Source: Rickettsiales bacterium
GTDB taxonomy: Bacteria > Pseudomonadota > Alphaproteobacteria > Rickettsiales > SXRF01
Assembly (NCBI GenBank): GCA_041396965.1
Contig: JAWKXN010000001.1
Location: 62,001-126,000, forward strand
Length of the DNA stretch: 64,000 nt
Reading direction: 5' to 3'
Shown here: positions 1-7,545 of the stretch, one piece after another
How the letters are laid out: the number at the start of each line of letters is the position of its first letter
Numbering within the stretch: the stretch's first letter is position 1
Program-made: the position numbers and the translations under genes
The notes under the pieces: model-generated
Told to the model about the DNA's origin: nothing
The model's input: only the letters and a program-made list of their open reading frames with translations
The model's database searches: none

Positions 1-620
1 ATATTTTCCTTAGTTAAATAATTGCTAGTAAAGTTTTTTAGATCCTTCTTACTTATCGACTTTACGGTATTTTGATAACCGTAATCAGGTTTCGCGTATG
101 GATGACTACCAAATATTTGTTTTTTCCATTCTCTATCTAGTAGATAATAAGGTTTTTTTTCATTTTCTTTAATCAGAGAAATAATCTGTCTCTTTAACCT
201 ATCAAGAGGTTTTTTATCAAAACGTGGTTTACTAAGAGCTAAACCAAGATAGTAAAACGCCTGCTGTTTATATTCACTCAAAGTATTAAGATTGGCGTAA
301 AAATTATCATCTCCAGCGCTAAAGGACAGCTTTATAGCTTTTTCCTCTAAGCTATTGGTAAAACTTTCTGAGTTCATATTTCCCGCTCCTTCGGTAAGCA
401 TAGAACCAGCAAGTTTTATAAGACCTTCCTTACCATCAGGATCATATGAACTGCCACTATTACGGAAAGCTATATTTACTGAAATTATAGGATTAGAATG
501 TTCCTCCACCAACCATACGTTAAAACTGTTTTTAGTTTTGATTTCTTTAACCTCAGTAGCTTCCGCGCCATTTGCTATAAATATTATTATAAACGGCAAT
601 AATAGATAAATTTTTTTCAT
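1..620 (-). CDS. M16 family peptidase-like protein, non-catalytic partner (3' end outside window)
   Basis: Reading leftward from the ATG at 618-620, the frame stays open to the window edge (about 206 codons). It starts with a signal peptide (MKKIYLLLPF, cleavage near IANGAEA). The segment that should hold the zinc site reads YDPDGKEGLIKLAGSMLTEG, so the HxxEH motif of M16 proteases is missing. Alphaproteobacteria often carry an active M16 protein next to an inactive, substrate-binding paralogue, and this looks like the inactive one. Its start overlaps the stop of the upstream active M16 gene by one base (TAATG), which implies translational coupling in one operon. The C-terminus lies outside the window, so total length is unknown. 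Confidence 0.8.
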   Translation of the reverse strand, partial: MKKIYLLLPFIIIFIANGAEATEVKEIKTKNSFNVWLVEEHSNPIISVNIAFRNSGSSYDPDGKEGLIKLAGSMLTEGAGNMNSESFTNSLEEKAIKLSFSAGDDNFYANLNTLSEYKQQAFYYLGLALSKPRFDKKPLDRLKRQIISLIKENEKKPYYLLDREWKKQIFGSHPYAKPDYGYQNTVKSISKKDLKNFTSNYLTKEN

Positions 621-1981
621 TACTTATTATCTCCGTTATTATCATCATTTGGCAGCAACATAGCGGTAACACAATTATTGTCATTAAAAGCAATTCTACC
701 AGCCTCTGTAATCTCTTTTTCCGAAACTCTATCTATTACAGAGGGCAATTCATTGAAGTAGCTAGCCTTAAGACCGATTATTTTTATCCAGCCGATAAAA
801 TTAGCGACAGAGCTAAGACCATCACGAGCGTAGATAAAATCAGCTTTTAGAAGAGTTTTAGCTCTTTTTAACTCATCGTTTTTTATGCCGTATTTGAGTA
901 GTTTTTCTATCTCTTTTTTGATCGCCTTTTCAAGGGTTTTAATATCAACACCATGCTCAGGAACTGATAATATAAAAAATCCACCAGGACCACGATTAAA
1001 TCCGCTATAATCAACATATATGGAAGAAGCTAGCTTTTGTTCTTTAATTAAAGATTTATAAAGCCTGCTAGTTTTTCCACCACCAATTATTTGAGAAAAT
1101 ATATAAAGAGGTATAGCTTGTTCTTTATTGCCATAATTAAGACTAGCGGTTGCGCAATTCATAGTTAGTTGCGGTTTTGTAACCTGCTCATGATACATCT
1201 TTAGTAGTCTTTGCGTATTTTGTGGTGGCTCATCAGTCCAATTTCTTGTTGGGATCTCGGCTTTTGGTAGGCTACCATAATATTTCTCTACCAGCGGCAT
1301 TATTTCTTTCGCGGTCACATCACCACCTATAACTAGCATAGCATTGTTGGGATGATACCATTTATTGTGAAAATCAATAACATCCTGTTTGGTAAGTTTT
1401 TCTATCTCATGTTTCCAGCCAATTATAGGCATACGATAAGGGTGATGCCGAAACAAAGAAGCATTCACCTGCTCAGCCAAAAGATACTCTGGATTATTGT
1501 CAATTCGCATTCTCCTTTCTTCAAGAACCACTTGTTTTTCTTTTTCTATATCTTGTTCAGACGGAGTTATGGATCTCATCCTGTCAGCTTCCATACGCAT
1601 GGCAAGCGATAAATTATCTTTTGATATATTTATGAAATAGGCGGTAGCGTCACGTCCGGTAAAAGCGTTATGCTCCCCTCCATTGCCGGATATTATATTA
1701 CTATACTCACCGGATTTATAATTATTTGTTCCTAAAAACATCGCGTGCTCATGATAATGAGCAAGACCTGATTTTCCTAATGGATCATCACTAGCCCCAA
1801 CAAAATACCATATAGTGTGATTAACTGCGGCAATCCTATGGTTAGGCACAACCACGACTTTAAGACCATTCTCAAGCTCAAAACTTTCTATGACTGATTC
1901 AGTTGACGCGGCGTAAGCACTGGCGTTTAGGGTAAGGCTAAATAGCAGCGTAAAAAATATTCTAATTTTTTTTTTCATCAT
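620..1981 (-). CDS. M16 family zinc peptidase, secreted or periplasmic
   Basis: 453 residues. A signal peptide (to about residue 25, ending SAYAAS) is followed by an M16 N-terminal domain with the inverted zinc motif HYHEH at residues 75-79 and a downstream acidic helix (VVLEERRMR) holding the likely third ligand. The second M16 domain (about 190-400) contains the usual GGGKTSRLYKSL-type segment. This resembles pitrilysin/YmxG-like M16B proteases that degrade peptides in the periplasm. It is coupled to the non-catalytic M16 partner downstream, so a heterodimer is likely (inference). Two consecutive ATGs make the start uncertain by one codon. Confidence 0.88.
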   Translation of the reverse strand: MMKKKIRIFFTLLFSLTLNASAYAASTESVIESFELENGLKVVVVPNHRIAAVNHTIWYFVGASDDPLGKSGLAHYHEHAMFLGTNNYKSGEYSNIISGNGGEHNAFTGRDATAYFINISKDNLSLAMRMEADRMRSITPSEQDIEKEKQVVLEERRMRIDNNPEYLLAEQVNASLFRHHPYRMPIIGWKHEIEKLTKQDVIDFHNKWYHPNNAMLVIGGDVTAKEIMPLVEKYYGSLPKAEIPTRNWTDEPPQNTQRLLKMYHEQVTKPQLTMNCATASLNYGNKEQAIPLYIFSQIIGGGKTSRLYKSLIKEQKLASSIYVDYSGFNRGPGGFFILSVPEHGVDIKTLEKAIKKEIEKLLKYGIKNDELKRAKTLLKADFIYARDGLSSVANFIGWIKIIGLKASYFNELPSVIDRVSEKEITEAGRIAFNDNNCVTAMLLPNDDNNGDNK

Positions 1982-2013
1982 CAGGTTTATTAATAGACTT
2001 TATATTGTAACGA

Positions 2014-2646
2014 TTACCACCCGAATAGATCACCAAGTAAACCCCTGTCTTTTTCTTTTACAGTTGGAGTTTCTCCTTCGGTTATCGACTTATTTTTTTT
2101 GCTATTATCCTCAATACGTTTTCTCTCAGCGTCAGCGTCAACCAATACCGCCTTTTCTTTTTTCGTACCATATGAGAAAATATCCCACCAGCTAGATTCT
2201 TCTTTTTGTTGTCTGGTGACGATTTCTTGTTTTATTAATTTCTCTCTTATATCGGGATCAGCTTTGCTGACACCAATATTTTGTAAAAACCCTGAATTCG
2301 CCTTATCGTCACCCGATAAAGAACGAGAGCTTACTGGCATTACAGCGGTGTCTGAATATATTTCGTCTAGCTCAAAGCTGTTCCTTCTTGGCTCGTTGCC
2401 AATTACTATCGATTGCGCTTTCATATCCGCCGATACAACAGTGGGAGAAGTAGAAATAGCAGAAGGAGGGCGTAGATTAAATTGTGGAGGAACCGAGAGA
2501 GGTGGCCTTGATACAACCTGAAACTCATCAGGTGAGGTACGGTTTATACCAAGAGTTTCTTTTATAGTGCTTCCACTACCACCGCAGGAAGCGAGGAAAA
2601 AAACACTACAGCTTAAAGTTATTGGAAATATAGAAGAAATTTTCAT
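2014..2646 (-). CDS. DUF3035-type outer-membrane lipoprotein (BamF-like)
   Basis: The open frame runs further 5', but the ATG at 2646 is chosen because it places a lipoprotein signal (MKISSIFPITLSCSVFFLASC) at the N-terminus, with lipobox LASC and Cys at about residue 21. The mature protein has a conserved SPDEFQVVSRPPLSVPPQFNLRPP-like stretch, split here as DEFQVV and PPLSVPP, typical of DUF3035. That family was described as the BamF subunit of the alphaproteobacterial outer-membrane beta-barrel assembly complex. The C-terminus is low complexity and charged. The gene begins 13 bases after lspA, whose product processes such lipoproteins. The family call is good; the BAM role is inferred from the family. 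Confidence 0.75.
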   Translation of the reverse strand: MKISSIFPITLSCSVFFLASCGGSGSTIKETLGINRTSPDEFQVVSRPPLSVPPQFNLRPPSAISTSPTVVSADMKAQSIVIGNEPRRNSFELDEIYSDTAVMPVSSRSLSGDDKANSGFLQNIGVSKADPDIREKLIKQEIVTRQQKEESSWWDIFSYGTKKEKAVLVDADAERKRIEDNSKKNKSITEGETPTVKEKDRGLLGDLFGW

Positions 2647-2659
2647 AATATGACCTAGC

Positions 2660-3139
2660 CTAAAATTTTTTCTCAAAGAACATACTATAAACACATAAAA
2701 CTACAACACCTATGAATATAAAACTATCAGCGATATTAAAAGCTGGCCAGTGCAGGTTATTTATATGAAAATCAAGAAAATCAACTACCGCGCCGTAATA
2801 TATGCGATCCATGACATTGCCAACAGCGCCTCCTATTATAAATCCTATTGAAAATACAGTAGCCATAGAGGTGGTTTCCCACAACCATACAAGTAGAATA
2901 AGTACAATTACCATTGCTACTAATATCAGTAGCAATGGCTGGTTATGTTCAGAAAACATACCAAAACTTACGCCGCGATTAAAAACCAGAATAAAATTAA
3001 AAAAAGATGTTACTTTTATTACATTTCCATCCACGACTTCCTGCCATCCTAATATGGCGGTCTTACTCCACTGATCTAAAGTGAAAATAATAGTGGCGAT
3101 AGCAAGAGCGATAATAACCTTGATAGGATTTTTTTTCAT
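2660..3139 (-). CDS. lspA: lipoprotein signal peptidase (signal peptidase II)
   Basis: 159 residues with four predicted membrane helices. It cleaves the signal peptide of diacylglyceryl-modified prolipoproteins in the inner membrane. The two catalytic aspartates sit in the family motifs GNVMDR (about residue 112) and FNIADS (about residue 136), and NRGVSFGMF marks the first conserved box. The start overlaps the stop of ribF by four bases (ATGA-type), and the DUF3035 lipoprotein follows, so ribF-lspA-DUF3035 is probably one transcript. Length and motifs match a complete enzyme. Confidence 0.96.
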   Translation of the reverse strand: MKKNPIKVIIALAIATIIFTLDQWSKTAILGWQEVVDGNVIKVTSFFNFILVFNRGVSFGMFSEHNQPLLLILVAMVIVLILLVWLWETTSMATVFSIGFIIGGAVGNVMDRIYYGAVVDFLDFHINNLHWPAFNIADSFIFIGVVVLCVYSMFFEKKF

Positions 3140-4107
3140 ACGAATATAGATTCTTTTACTTGCTTACAATCTTTCGCGATTTGTTTTTTTAGTTCCTCTA
3201 AGGAAGAAAATTTCTTTTCCTCCCGTATAAAATCAATAAATTCAGCGCATATAAATTTACCATAGAGATTTATATTAATATCAGGAACATGAATTTCTAA
3301 AACTGGCTTACTAATACCAAAAGTGGGCTTTATACCTATATTAGCTATCGCGTTATACTTAACATATCTTCCAGATGAGTTTTTATCATATATATGAGCT
3401 TTTACCGCATAAACTCCTTTAAGAGGAATAAAGAGATTATCAATTTTAATATTAGCGGTGGGAAATCCAAGCCCCCTTCCTTGCTGATTTCCTTGTATAA
3501 CTCTACCGCCTATGTGGTATGGTTGCCCTAGTAATTTATTCGCTTTTTTTACCTCACCACCATTAAGTAAATCACGTATGGCGCTAGATGATATTATATT
3601 ATTCTTATCATCCATAATTTGCGGACAATCTTCATACTGAAAACCAAAAAGAGCTGCTTTTTCAGCAAGAAGATTTTTATCTCCTTGTCGGTTTTTGCCG
3701 AAGTAGAAATTTTGACCGGTTATCACGTAAGCGGCGTTTAATTTATTAACAATTATATCTTTTATAAACTCATCCGCTCTTAAAGCGGAAAATTCTTTAT
3801 TAAAACGAACTAAAAAAATGGCTTCCACGTTAAGAGATTTTATCACGGAAAGTTTGCTTCTTACGTTAAAAATTCTGATTTTTTCTTGAGCTAGTTCTCT
3901 GTTATTACCTTTAAGTTTTTGTAGGAATTCTTTAGGGTGTGGCTCAAAACTCATTAATGTAAGTGGAATATTTCTGCTGTCAGCTATTTTCCTAGCTTTT
4001 TCTATTATAGAACGATGTCCGAGATGTAAGCCATCAAAATTACCCAGTACTACAACCGAGTTTTTATATTTTTCTGGTATAGCGCTAATATCACGAAAAA
4101 TTTTCAT
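3136..4107 (-). CDS. ribF: bifunctional riboflavin kinase / FAD synthetase
   Basis: 323 residues. The N-terminal nucleotidyltransferase domain (about 15-185) has the ATP-binding NFDGLHLGHRS motif and the SSSAIRDLL motif. The C-terminal riboflavin kinase domain (about 190-320) has GRGLGFPTANI and the NIGIKPTFG/LEIHVPD boxes. It converts riboflavin to FMN and FMN to FAD. It overlaps lspA by four bases downstream and secF by four bases upstream, so it sits in a tightly packed minus-strand operon. No missing motif was noticed. Confidence 0.96.
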   Translation of the reverse strand: MKIFRDISAIPEKYKNSVVVLGNFDGLHLGHRSIIEKARKIADSRNIPLTLMSFEPHPKEFLQKLKGNNRELAQEKIRIFNVRSKLSVIKSLNVEAIFLVRFNKEFSALRADEFIKDIIVNKLNAAYVITGQNFYFGKNRQGDKNLLAEKAALFGFQYEDCPQIMDDKNNIISSSAIRDLLNGGEVKKANKLLGQPYHIGGRVIQGNQQGRGLGFPTANIKIDNLFIPLKGVYAVKAHIYDKNSSGRYVKYNAIANIGIKPTFGISKPVLEIHVPDININLYGKFICAEFIDFIREEKKFSSLEELKKQIAKDCKQVKESIFV

Positions 4108-5045
4108 TTTTTATCATTCATATTTTCCGTATCATTTTCTAGGGAAGGTCGTAGATTGAGATAGATAAGGGTAGGAGCGGAAATATATACAGAAGAGTAT
4201 GTTCCTATGATTACCCCAAAAACCATAGCCGCTGAAAACGCTTTTATTACCTCTCCACCAAATAATAAAAGAGCAAGCGCTGCAAGAAGGGTAGTTCCAG
4301 CGGTAAGAACGGTACGTGACAAAGTATCATTTATACTTATGTTGATAAGGTCAAAAACTGACTTCTTTTTGAAACGTCGCATATTCTCTCTTATGCGATC
4401 ATAGATAACCACAGAGTCATTTATCGAATAACCAATTATGGTGAGTATCGCTGCTATAGCGGTAAGCCCAAAATCAAGCTGTGTTACTACAAAGAAACCA
4501 ATAATCATGGCACTATCATGGAAAAGAGCTAGTATTGCCCCAACTCCATACTGCCATTCAAAACGAAACCATATATAGAGCATTATACAAATAAACGCTA
4601 AGGAAACCGCCAATATACCGGATTTTATTAGCTCTTTTCCAACGGTTGGTCCTACATAATCTATTTTTCTATAGTCAATTCCCTCAGCTATATTTTTTTC
4701 TAGTATTTCTTTTATAGCCGTCACTACTTTCGCTTGTTCATCAGTCTCGGACACTTGGACACGGATCATTATATCACGTCCGGTTTCTATATCTCCTATA
4801 TTCTGTAAGGATATTTCCCCAAATTCACCTTCTGATAAAGATTTTCTTACATTCGCTAGGTCAATTTTTTTTTCACTGTGGATTTCCATAAGAATACCAC
4901 CGGTAAAGTCAATACCAAGATTAAGCCCTTTGCTAAACAGTAATCCAATTGAAACAATGGTAAGAATAATTGACAGAACAAAGCCTATCCAGCGCTTGCC
5001 CATAAAGTCAAATTCCGTTTTCTTGTGAAAAAAGGAAAGAATCAT
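4104..5045 (-). CDS. secF: protein translocase subunit SecF
   Basis: 313 residues and six predicted membrane helices with one large periplasmic loop after the first helix (NLGIDFTGGILMEI box). The signature YSINDSVVIYDRIREN lies in the fourth/fifth helix region near residue 205. SecF works with SecD to pull translocating proteins across the inner membrane using the proton motive force. secD is not adjacent in this window, so secF is split from it or follows a different arrangement. The stop overlaps the ribF start by four bases. Confidence 0.95.
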   Translation of the reverse strand: MILSFFHKKTEFDFMGKRWIGFVLSIILTIVSIGLLFSKGLNLGIDFTGGILMEIHSEKKIDLANVRKSLSEGEFGEISLQNIGDIETGRDIMIRVQVSETDEQAKVVTAIKEILEKNIAEGIDYRKIDYVGPTVGKELIKSGILAVSLAFICIMLYIWFRFEWQYGVGAILALFHDSAMIIGFFVVTQLDFGLTAIAAILTIIGYSINDSVVIYDRIRENMRRFKKKSVFDLINISINDTLSRTVLTAGTTLLAALALLLFGGEVIKAFSAAMVFGVIIGTYSSVYISAPTLIYLNLRPSLENDTENMNDKK

Positions 5046-5094
5046 AAATTGTCCTTAACAATAGTATTGTAGGTAACGACCGTGAACGATTTAC

Positions 5095-5658
5095 CTAAGC
5101 GGATACCGCTTCAACGGCTATCACCTCTGGTATATAGTGTTTTAACATATTCTCAACACCATTTTTTAGGGTAATTGTGGAACTCGGACAGCCAGAACAA
5201 GAACCATGCATTTCCAAGCTTACTATACCATCGCTAAATCCACGAAAAATAATATCTCCACCATCTTGAGCGACTGCTGGACGTACTCTAGTATCAATAA
5301 GCTCACGAATTTGCTGAGAAATCTCATCATCTTCAGAATTACTAGCGCTATCTGATATATTGTTTTTTTCTGTTGACAGCATCACAGGCTTTTTAGCTAC
5401 AAAAAAATCCATGATACAGGTAAGTAGAGGAGCTTTAAGACTTTCCCAATCCTCATTTTCGCTTTTGGTTATTGTAATAAAATCATTGCCAAGAAATACA
5501 GCTTCTACCCCATCAATAGAAAACAACTCAGTGGCAAGTGGTGAAACTGTCGCGTCTTTCGGGTCTGTAAAAAAAGCGGTTCCTGATTCCATCACGGTAC
5601 TTTCAGGAATAAATTTCAAGGTTTGTGGATTTGGTGTTTCTTCAGTCTGTATAAACAT
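5095..5658 (-). CDS. NifU/Nfu-type iron-sulfur cluster carrier
   Basis: 187 residues in two domains: an Nfu N-terminal domain (about 1-90, starting MFIQTEETPNPQTLKFIP, as in mitochondrial NFU1) and a C-terminal NifU domain (about 110-187) with the cluster-binding CxxC in GSCSGCPSSTITLKNG. It carries and delivers Fe-S clusters to client proteins such as the Rieske and radical SAM proteins also encoded nearby. The architecture is the NFU1 type, not the enteric NfuA type with a degenerate A-type domain, so no symbol is assigned. Confidence 0.92.
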   Translation of the reverse strand: MFIQTEETPNPQTLKFIPESTVMESGTAFFTDPKDATVSPLATELFSIDGVEAVFLGNDFITITKSENEDWESLKAPLLTCIMDFFVAKKPVMLSTEKNNISDSASNSEDDEISQQIRELIDTRVRPAVAQDGGDIIFRGFSDGIVSLEMHGSCSGCPSSTITLKNGVENMLKHYIPEVIAVEAVSA

Positions 5659-5763
5659 AGCGTTACTTTATAATATAATTAATGACATTTATGTTATATA
5701 TAGTATTTACTGTCGGAAATTCAATCAATATCGTATCCTAAATCAGCTATTAGAGGATTATTT

Positions 5764-6465
5764 ATGAAAAAATTTACTAGCAAAACTTTGTTATTTACAG
5801 CGTGTATATACCCATTTTCACAGTCTATAGCCGCAGAGTCTATAATATCTGTCACCTCAAATGATATAAAGCATGAAGCCAGAATAGCCGAGAAATTTGC
5901 TTTTTGTAAAGCGGACGGCAAGGGTAAAGCAGAGCCTTCTTCTAATATTAGTCCGCATATATCATGGTCTGGAGCGCCTAAAGCGACTAAATCATTTGCT
6001 TTAATTGTAGTGGATCCCGATGTTCCCGCTAAATTTGATGACGCTAACAAGGAAGGGAAAGTTATAGCGAAAGATTTTCCTCGTAAGAATTTTTATCACT
6101 GGATAGTAACTGATATACCAGTCTCAGTGACAGAATTGAAAGAAGGTGAGGGGAAGAATATAGCGCAAAACTTATCAGCGGGAAAAGAGCTTTTTTCCTA
6201 TAAAAATGGAGGTGTTCCAGCGATAAACGATTACGCTTCTTTCATGAAAGATAAGCCAAGAACAGAATTTTTAGGATATGATGGACCTTGCCCACCATGG
6301 AATGATAGCCGTATTCATAATTATCATTTTACTATCTACGCCCTTGATACAGAAAAATTAGATACGGATAATGTTTCAAGTAATGAGGAGCTAGCTAATA
6401 AAATAGCGGCAAATAGCATTGCCAAAGGAATTATAGTTGGCACTTACAGTAATTATAAAAAATAG
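5764..6465 (+). CDS. periplasmic PEBP / YbhB-YbcL family protein
   Basis: 233 residues with a signal peptide (to about residue 24, ending SIAAES). The core has the phosphatidylethanolamine-binding-protein signatures: SFALIVVDPDVP, FYHWIVTDIP and YDGPCPPWNDSRIHNYHF. The bacterial family is the Raf-kinase-inhibitor-like group; its substrate is unknown, although the fold binds anionic ligands. An unusual insert relative to YbhB lies around residues 95-110 and 140-165. It is transcribed alone, divergent from nfu, and is followed by a small hairpin. Confidence 0.88.
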   Translation: MKKFTSKTLLFTACIYPFSQSIAAESIISVTSNDIKHEARIAEKFAFCKADGKGKAEPSSNISPHISWSGAPKATKSFALIVVDPDVPAKFDDANKEGKVIAKDFPRKNFYHWIVTDIPVSVTELKEGEGKNIAQNLSAGKELFSYKNGGVPAINDYASFMKDKPRTEFLGYDGPCPPWNDSRIHNYHFTIYALDTEKLDTDNVSSNEELANKIAANSIAKGIIVGTYSNYKK

Positions 6466-6486
6466 AGTTTTAGGCATAAATCATTG

Positions 6487-6507
6487 ACTACCACCTGATG
6501 TGGTAGT
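6487..6507 (+). terminator. possible weak terminator hairpin after the PEBP gene
   Basis: An 8-bp perfect stem (actaccac / gtggtagt) with a 5-base loop lies 22 bases after the stop codon. Only a short T run (ttt) follows, so factor-independent termination would be weak. Confidence 0.4.
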
Positions 6508-6587
6508 TTGTAACGCTGCGCTTGAACCACTAGAAGTGTTTTGATTAAGTGTTAATAGTTTCTATTGAATAAGTCTGCATAGTCAGA

Positions 6588-6756
6588 GCATGGCAATCGC
6601 ATTTGGATACAATGTCACCCCGTACGTGGTTAGCGGGGTCTGGTAGGTTGCAGAGCAATCCAGTGAAAAGCTCTGCTTTTCACAACCGGATGCCGTCATA
6701 AAGACGGCATGACAGTGTCATGTTCAGTGCCTGATACCCAAATGCAATCGCCATGC
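6588..6756. repeat. composite palindromic element bounded by 19-bp inverted repeats
   Basis: This gene-free spacer (6466-6838) holds an element bounded by inverted copies at 6588-6606 (gcatggcaatcgcatttgg) and 6738-6756 that match at 17 of 19 positions. Inside are at least three smaller hairpins: cccg/cggg around 6618-6641, aaaagctctgctttt near 6666-6680, and gccgtc-ataaa-gacggc near 6690. No reading frame is plausible. It resembles MITE or palindromic repeat units, and its right part (ggcatgac-a-g-tgtca) recalls the one at 27760-27771. Confidence 0.7.
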
Positions 6757-6784
6757 ACCTACGGTAGAGGTTTAATTTGTATAC

Positions 6785-6821
6785 AAAAAAACCTGCTGGA
6801 GTTTCCCCCAGCAGGTTTTTG
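6785..6821 (-). terminator. rho-independent terminator of the VirB2-like gene (possibly bidirectional)
   Basis: The stem cctgctgg (6792-6799) pairs perfectly with ccagcagg (6808-6815), is extended by A:T pairs, and has an 8-base loop. Read on the minus strand, it is followed by seven T residues and lies 18 bases after the pilin stop. A T run of five also follows on the plus strand, so it could stop transcription from both sides. Confidence 0.85.
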
Positions 6822-6838
6822 TCGGTAAAACAAACTGA

Positions 6839-7162
6839 TTATGGACAACCAACCGCATTGCCACCTAAAGCACCAACAAGGGCACTAGCACCGAAGATCA
6901 AGGATATACCAAGACCTACGATAATTGCCATACCCCAAGATACTTTACCCATAAGGGCACCGATACCGATGACTATGATCGCTATTGTCGCAAGACCTTG
7001 ACCGGTAGTTCCGGTGAACCAGCCTACAACTGTACACATCATGTTACCAATTACGGTGTTAGTAGCGAATGCCATATCAGGTAGCATCACTACTATAGCG
7101 GTAAGCATCACTAGAAGCGATACTTGCCAAGTAAGAGCAAGCTCTTTGGTTTTAGTTTTCAT
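6839..7162 (-). CDS. VirB2/TrbC-family pilin-like protein (solitary copy)
   Basis: 107 residues. A long signal peptide (cleavage near MAFAT, about residue 34) precedes two hydrophobic helices separated by a short polar loop, with a conserved GQGLATIAIIVIGIGALMGKVSW centre given here as GLATIAI and GKVSW. This is the TrbC/VirB2 layout of the major pilus subunit of type IV secretion systems. A good ribosome site (aaggaag) lies about 10 bases before the ATG, and a strong terminator follows. It is a single-gene unit 37 kb from the other two VirB2-like genes of this window, and it shares with them the Cys before the first helix and the GLAT motif. Confidence 0.85.
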   Translation of the reverse strand: MKTKTKELALTWQVSLLVMLTAIVVMLPDMAFATNTVIGNMMCTVVGWFTGTTGQGLATIAIIVIGIGALMGKVSWGMAIIVGLGISLIFGASALVGALGGNAVGCP

Positions 7163-7264
7163 AAAAAACTTCCTTTACAAAAAGGTTTAATAAAAATTGT
7201 GGATAATCCACTAATAAAAAGGTTTACTCCCAAAATGCGGAAAAACCGCGAAGCAAACAAGATT

Positions 7265-7294
7265 ATCATATATTAAATATTTGTGGGGTGTAAA
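7265..7294 (-). promoter_or_regulatory. candidate promoter of the solitary VirB2-like gene
   Basis: On the minus strand, TTTACA (7289-7294) and TATGAT (7265-7270) are separated by 18 bases, about 100 bases upstream of the pilin ATG. The leader between them and the gene contains two small hairpins (gtgga-taa-tccac and gcgg-aaaaa-ccgc). This call rests on consensus likeness alone. Confidence 0.35.
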
Positions 7295-7375
7295 TGATAA
7301 ATTTAAGAAGATTTTGTTACAAATTGTTTAATTTTCTTCAAAACACATATAACCAATTGTAAAATAATAATTTAT

Positions 7376-7475
7376 ATAGTGCGTCTGCCCTCAAGCAGAT
7401 GCTTGAGAATGGACACGATCAAAGCACGCGCCGTAAGTGTGTGCTTCGCGTGGCGCCTTGTTTTGTCGTAGCTTT
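7376..7475. repeat. palindromic repeat cluster in the pilin-surA spacer
   Basis: The 7163-7545 spacer has no credible gene. It holds a perfect 8-bp stem (ctcaagca-ga-tgcttgag, 7390-7407) followed by a GC-richer fold (aagcac...gtgctt with flanking gcgcc...ggcgc, about 7421-7458). GC content rises sharply against the AT-rich surroundings, as in the other palindromic elements of this window. The remainder (7295-7375) is plain AT-rich DNA. Confidence 0.5.
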
Positions 7476-7545
7476 TTAGGGTGAAGACAGAAGATAGCAT
7501 AATAATAAATACCCCTGGCATGAGCCAGTAAAAATTAACGTAACT

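Noticed and set aside
6777..7001. 74-codon plus-strand frame over the terminator and the pilin gene
   Set aside because: It is an antisense shadow of the VirB2-like gene and its terminator.
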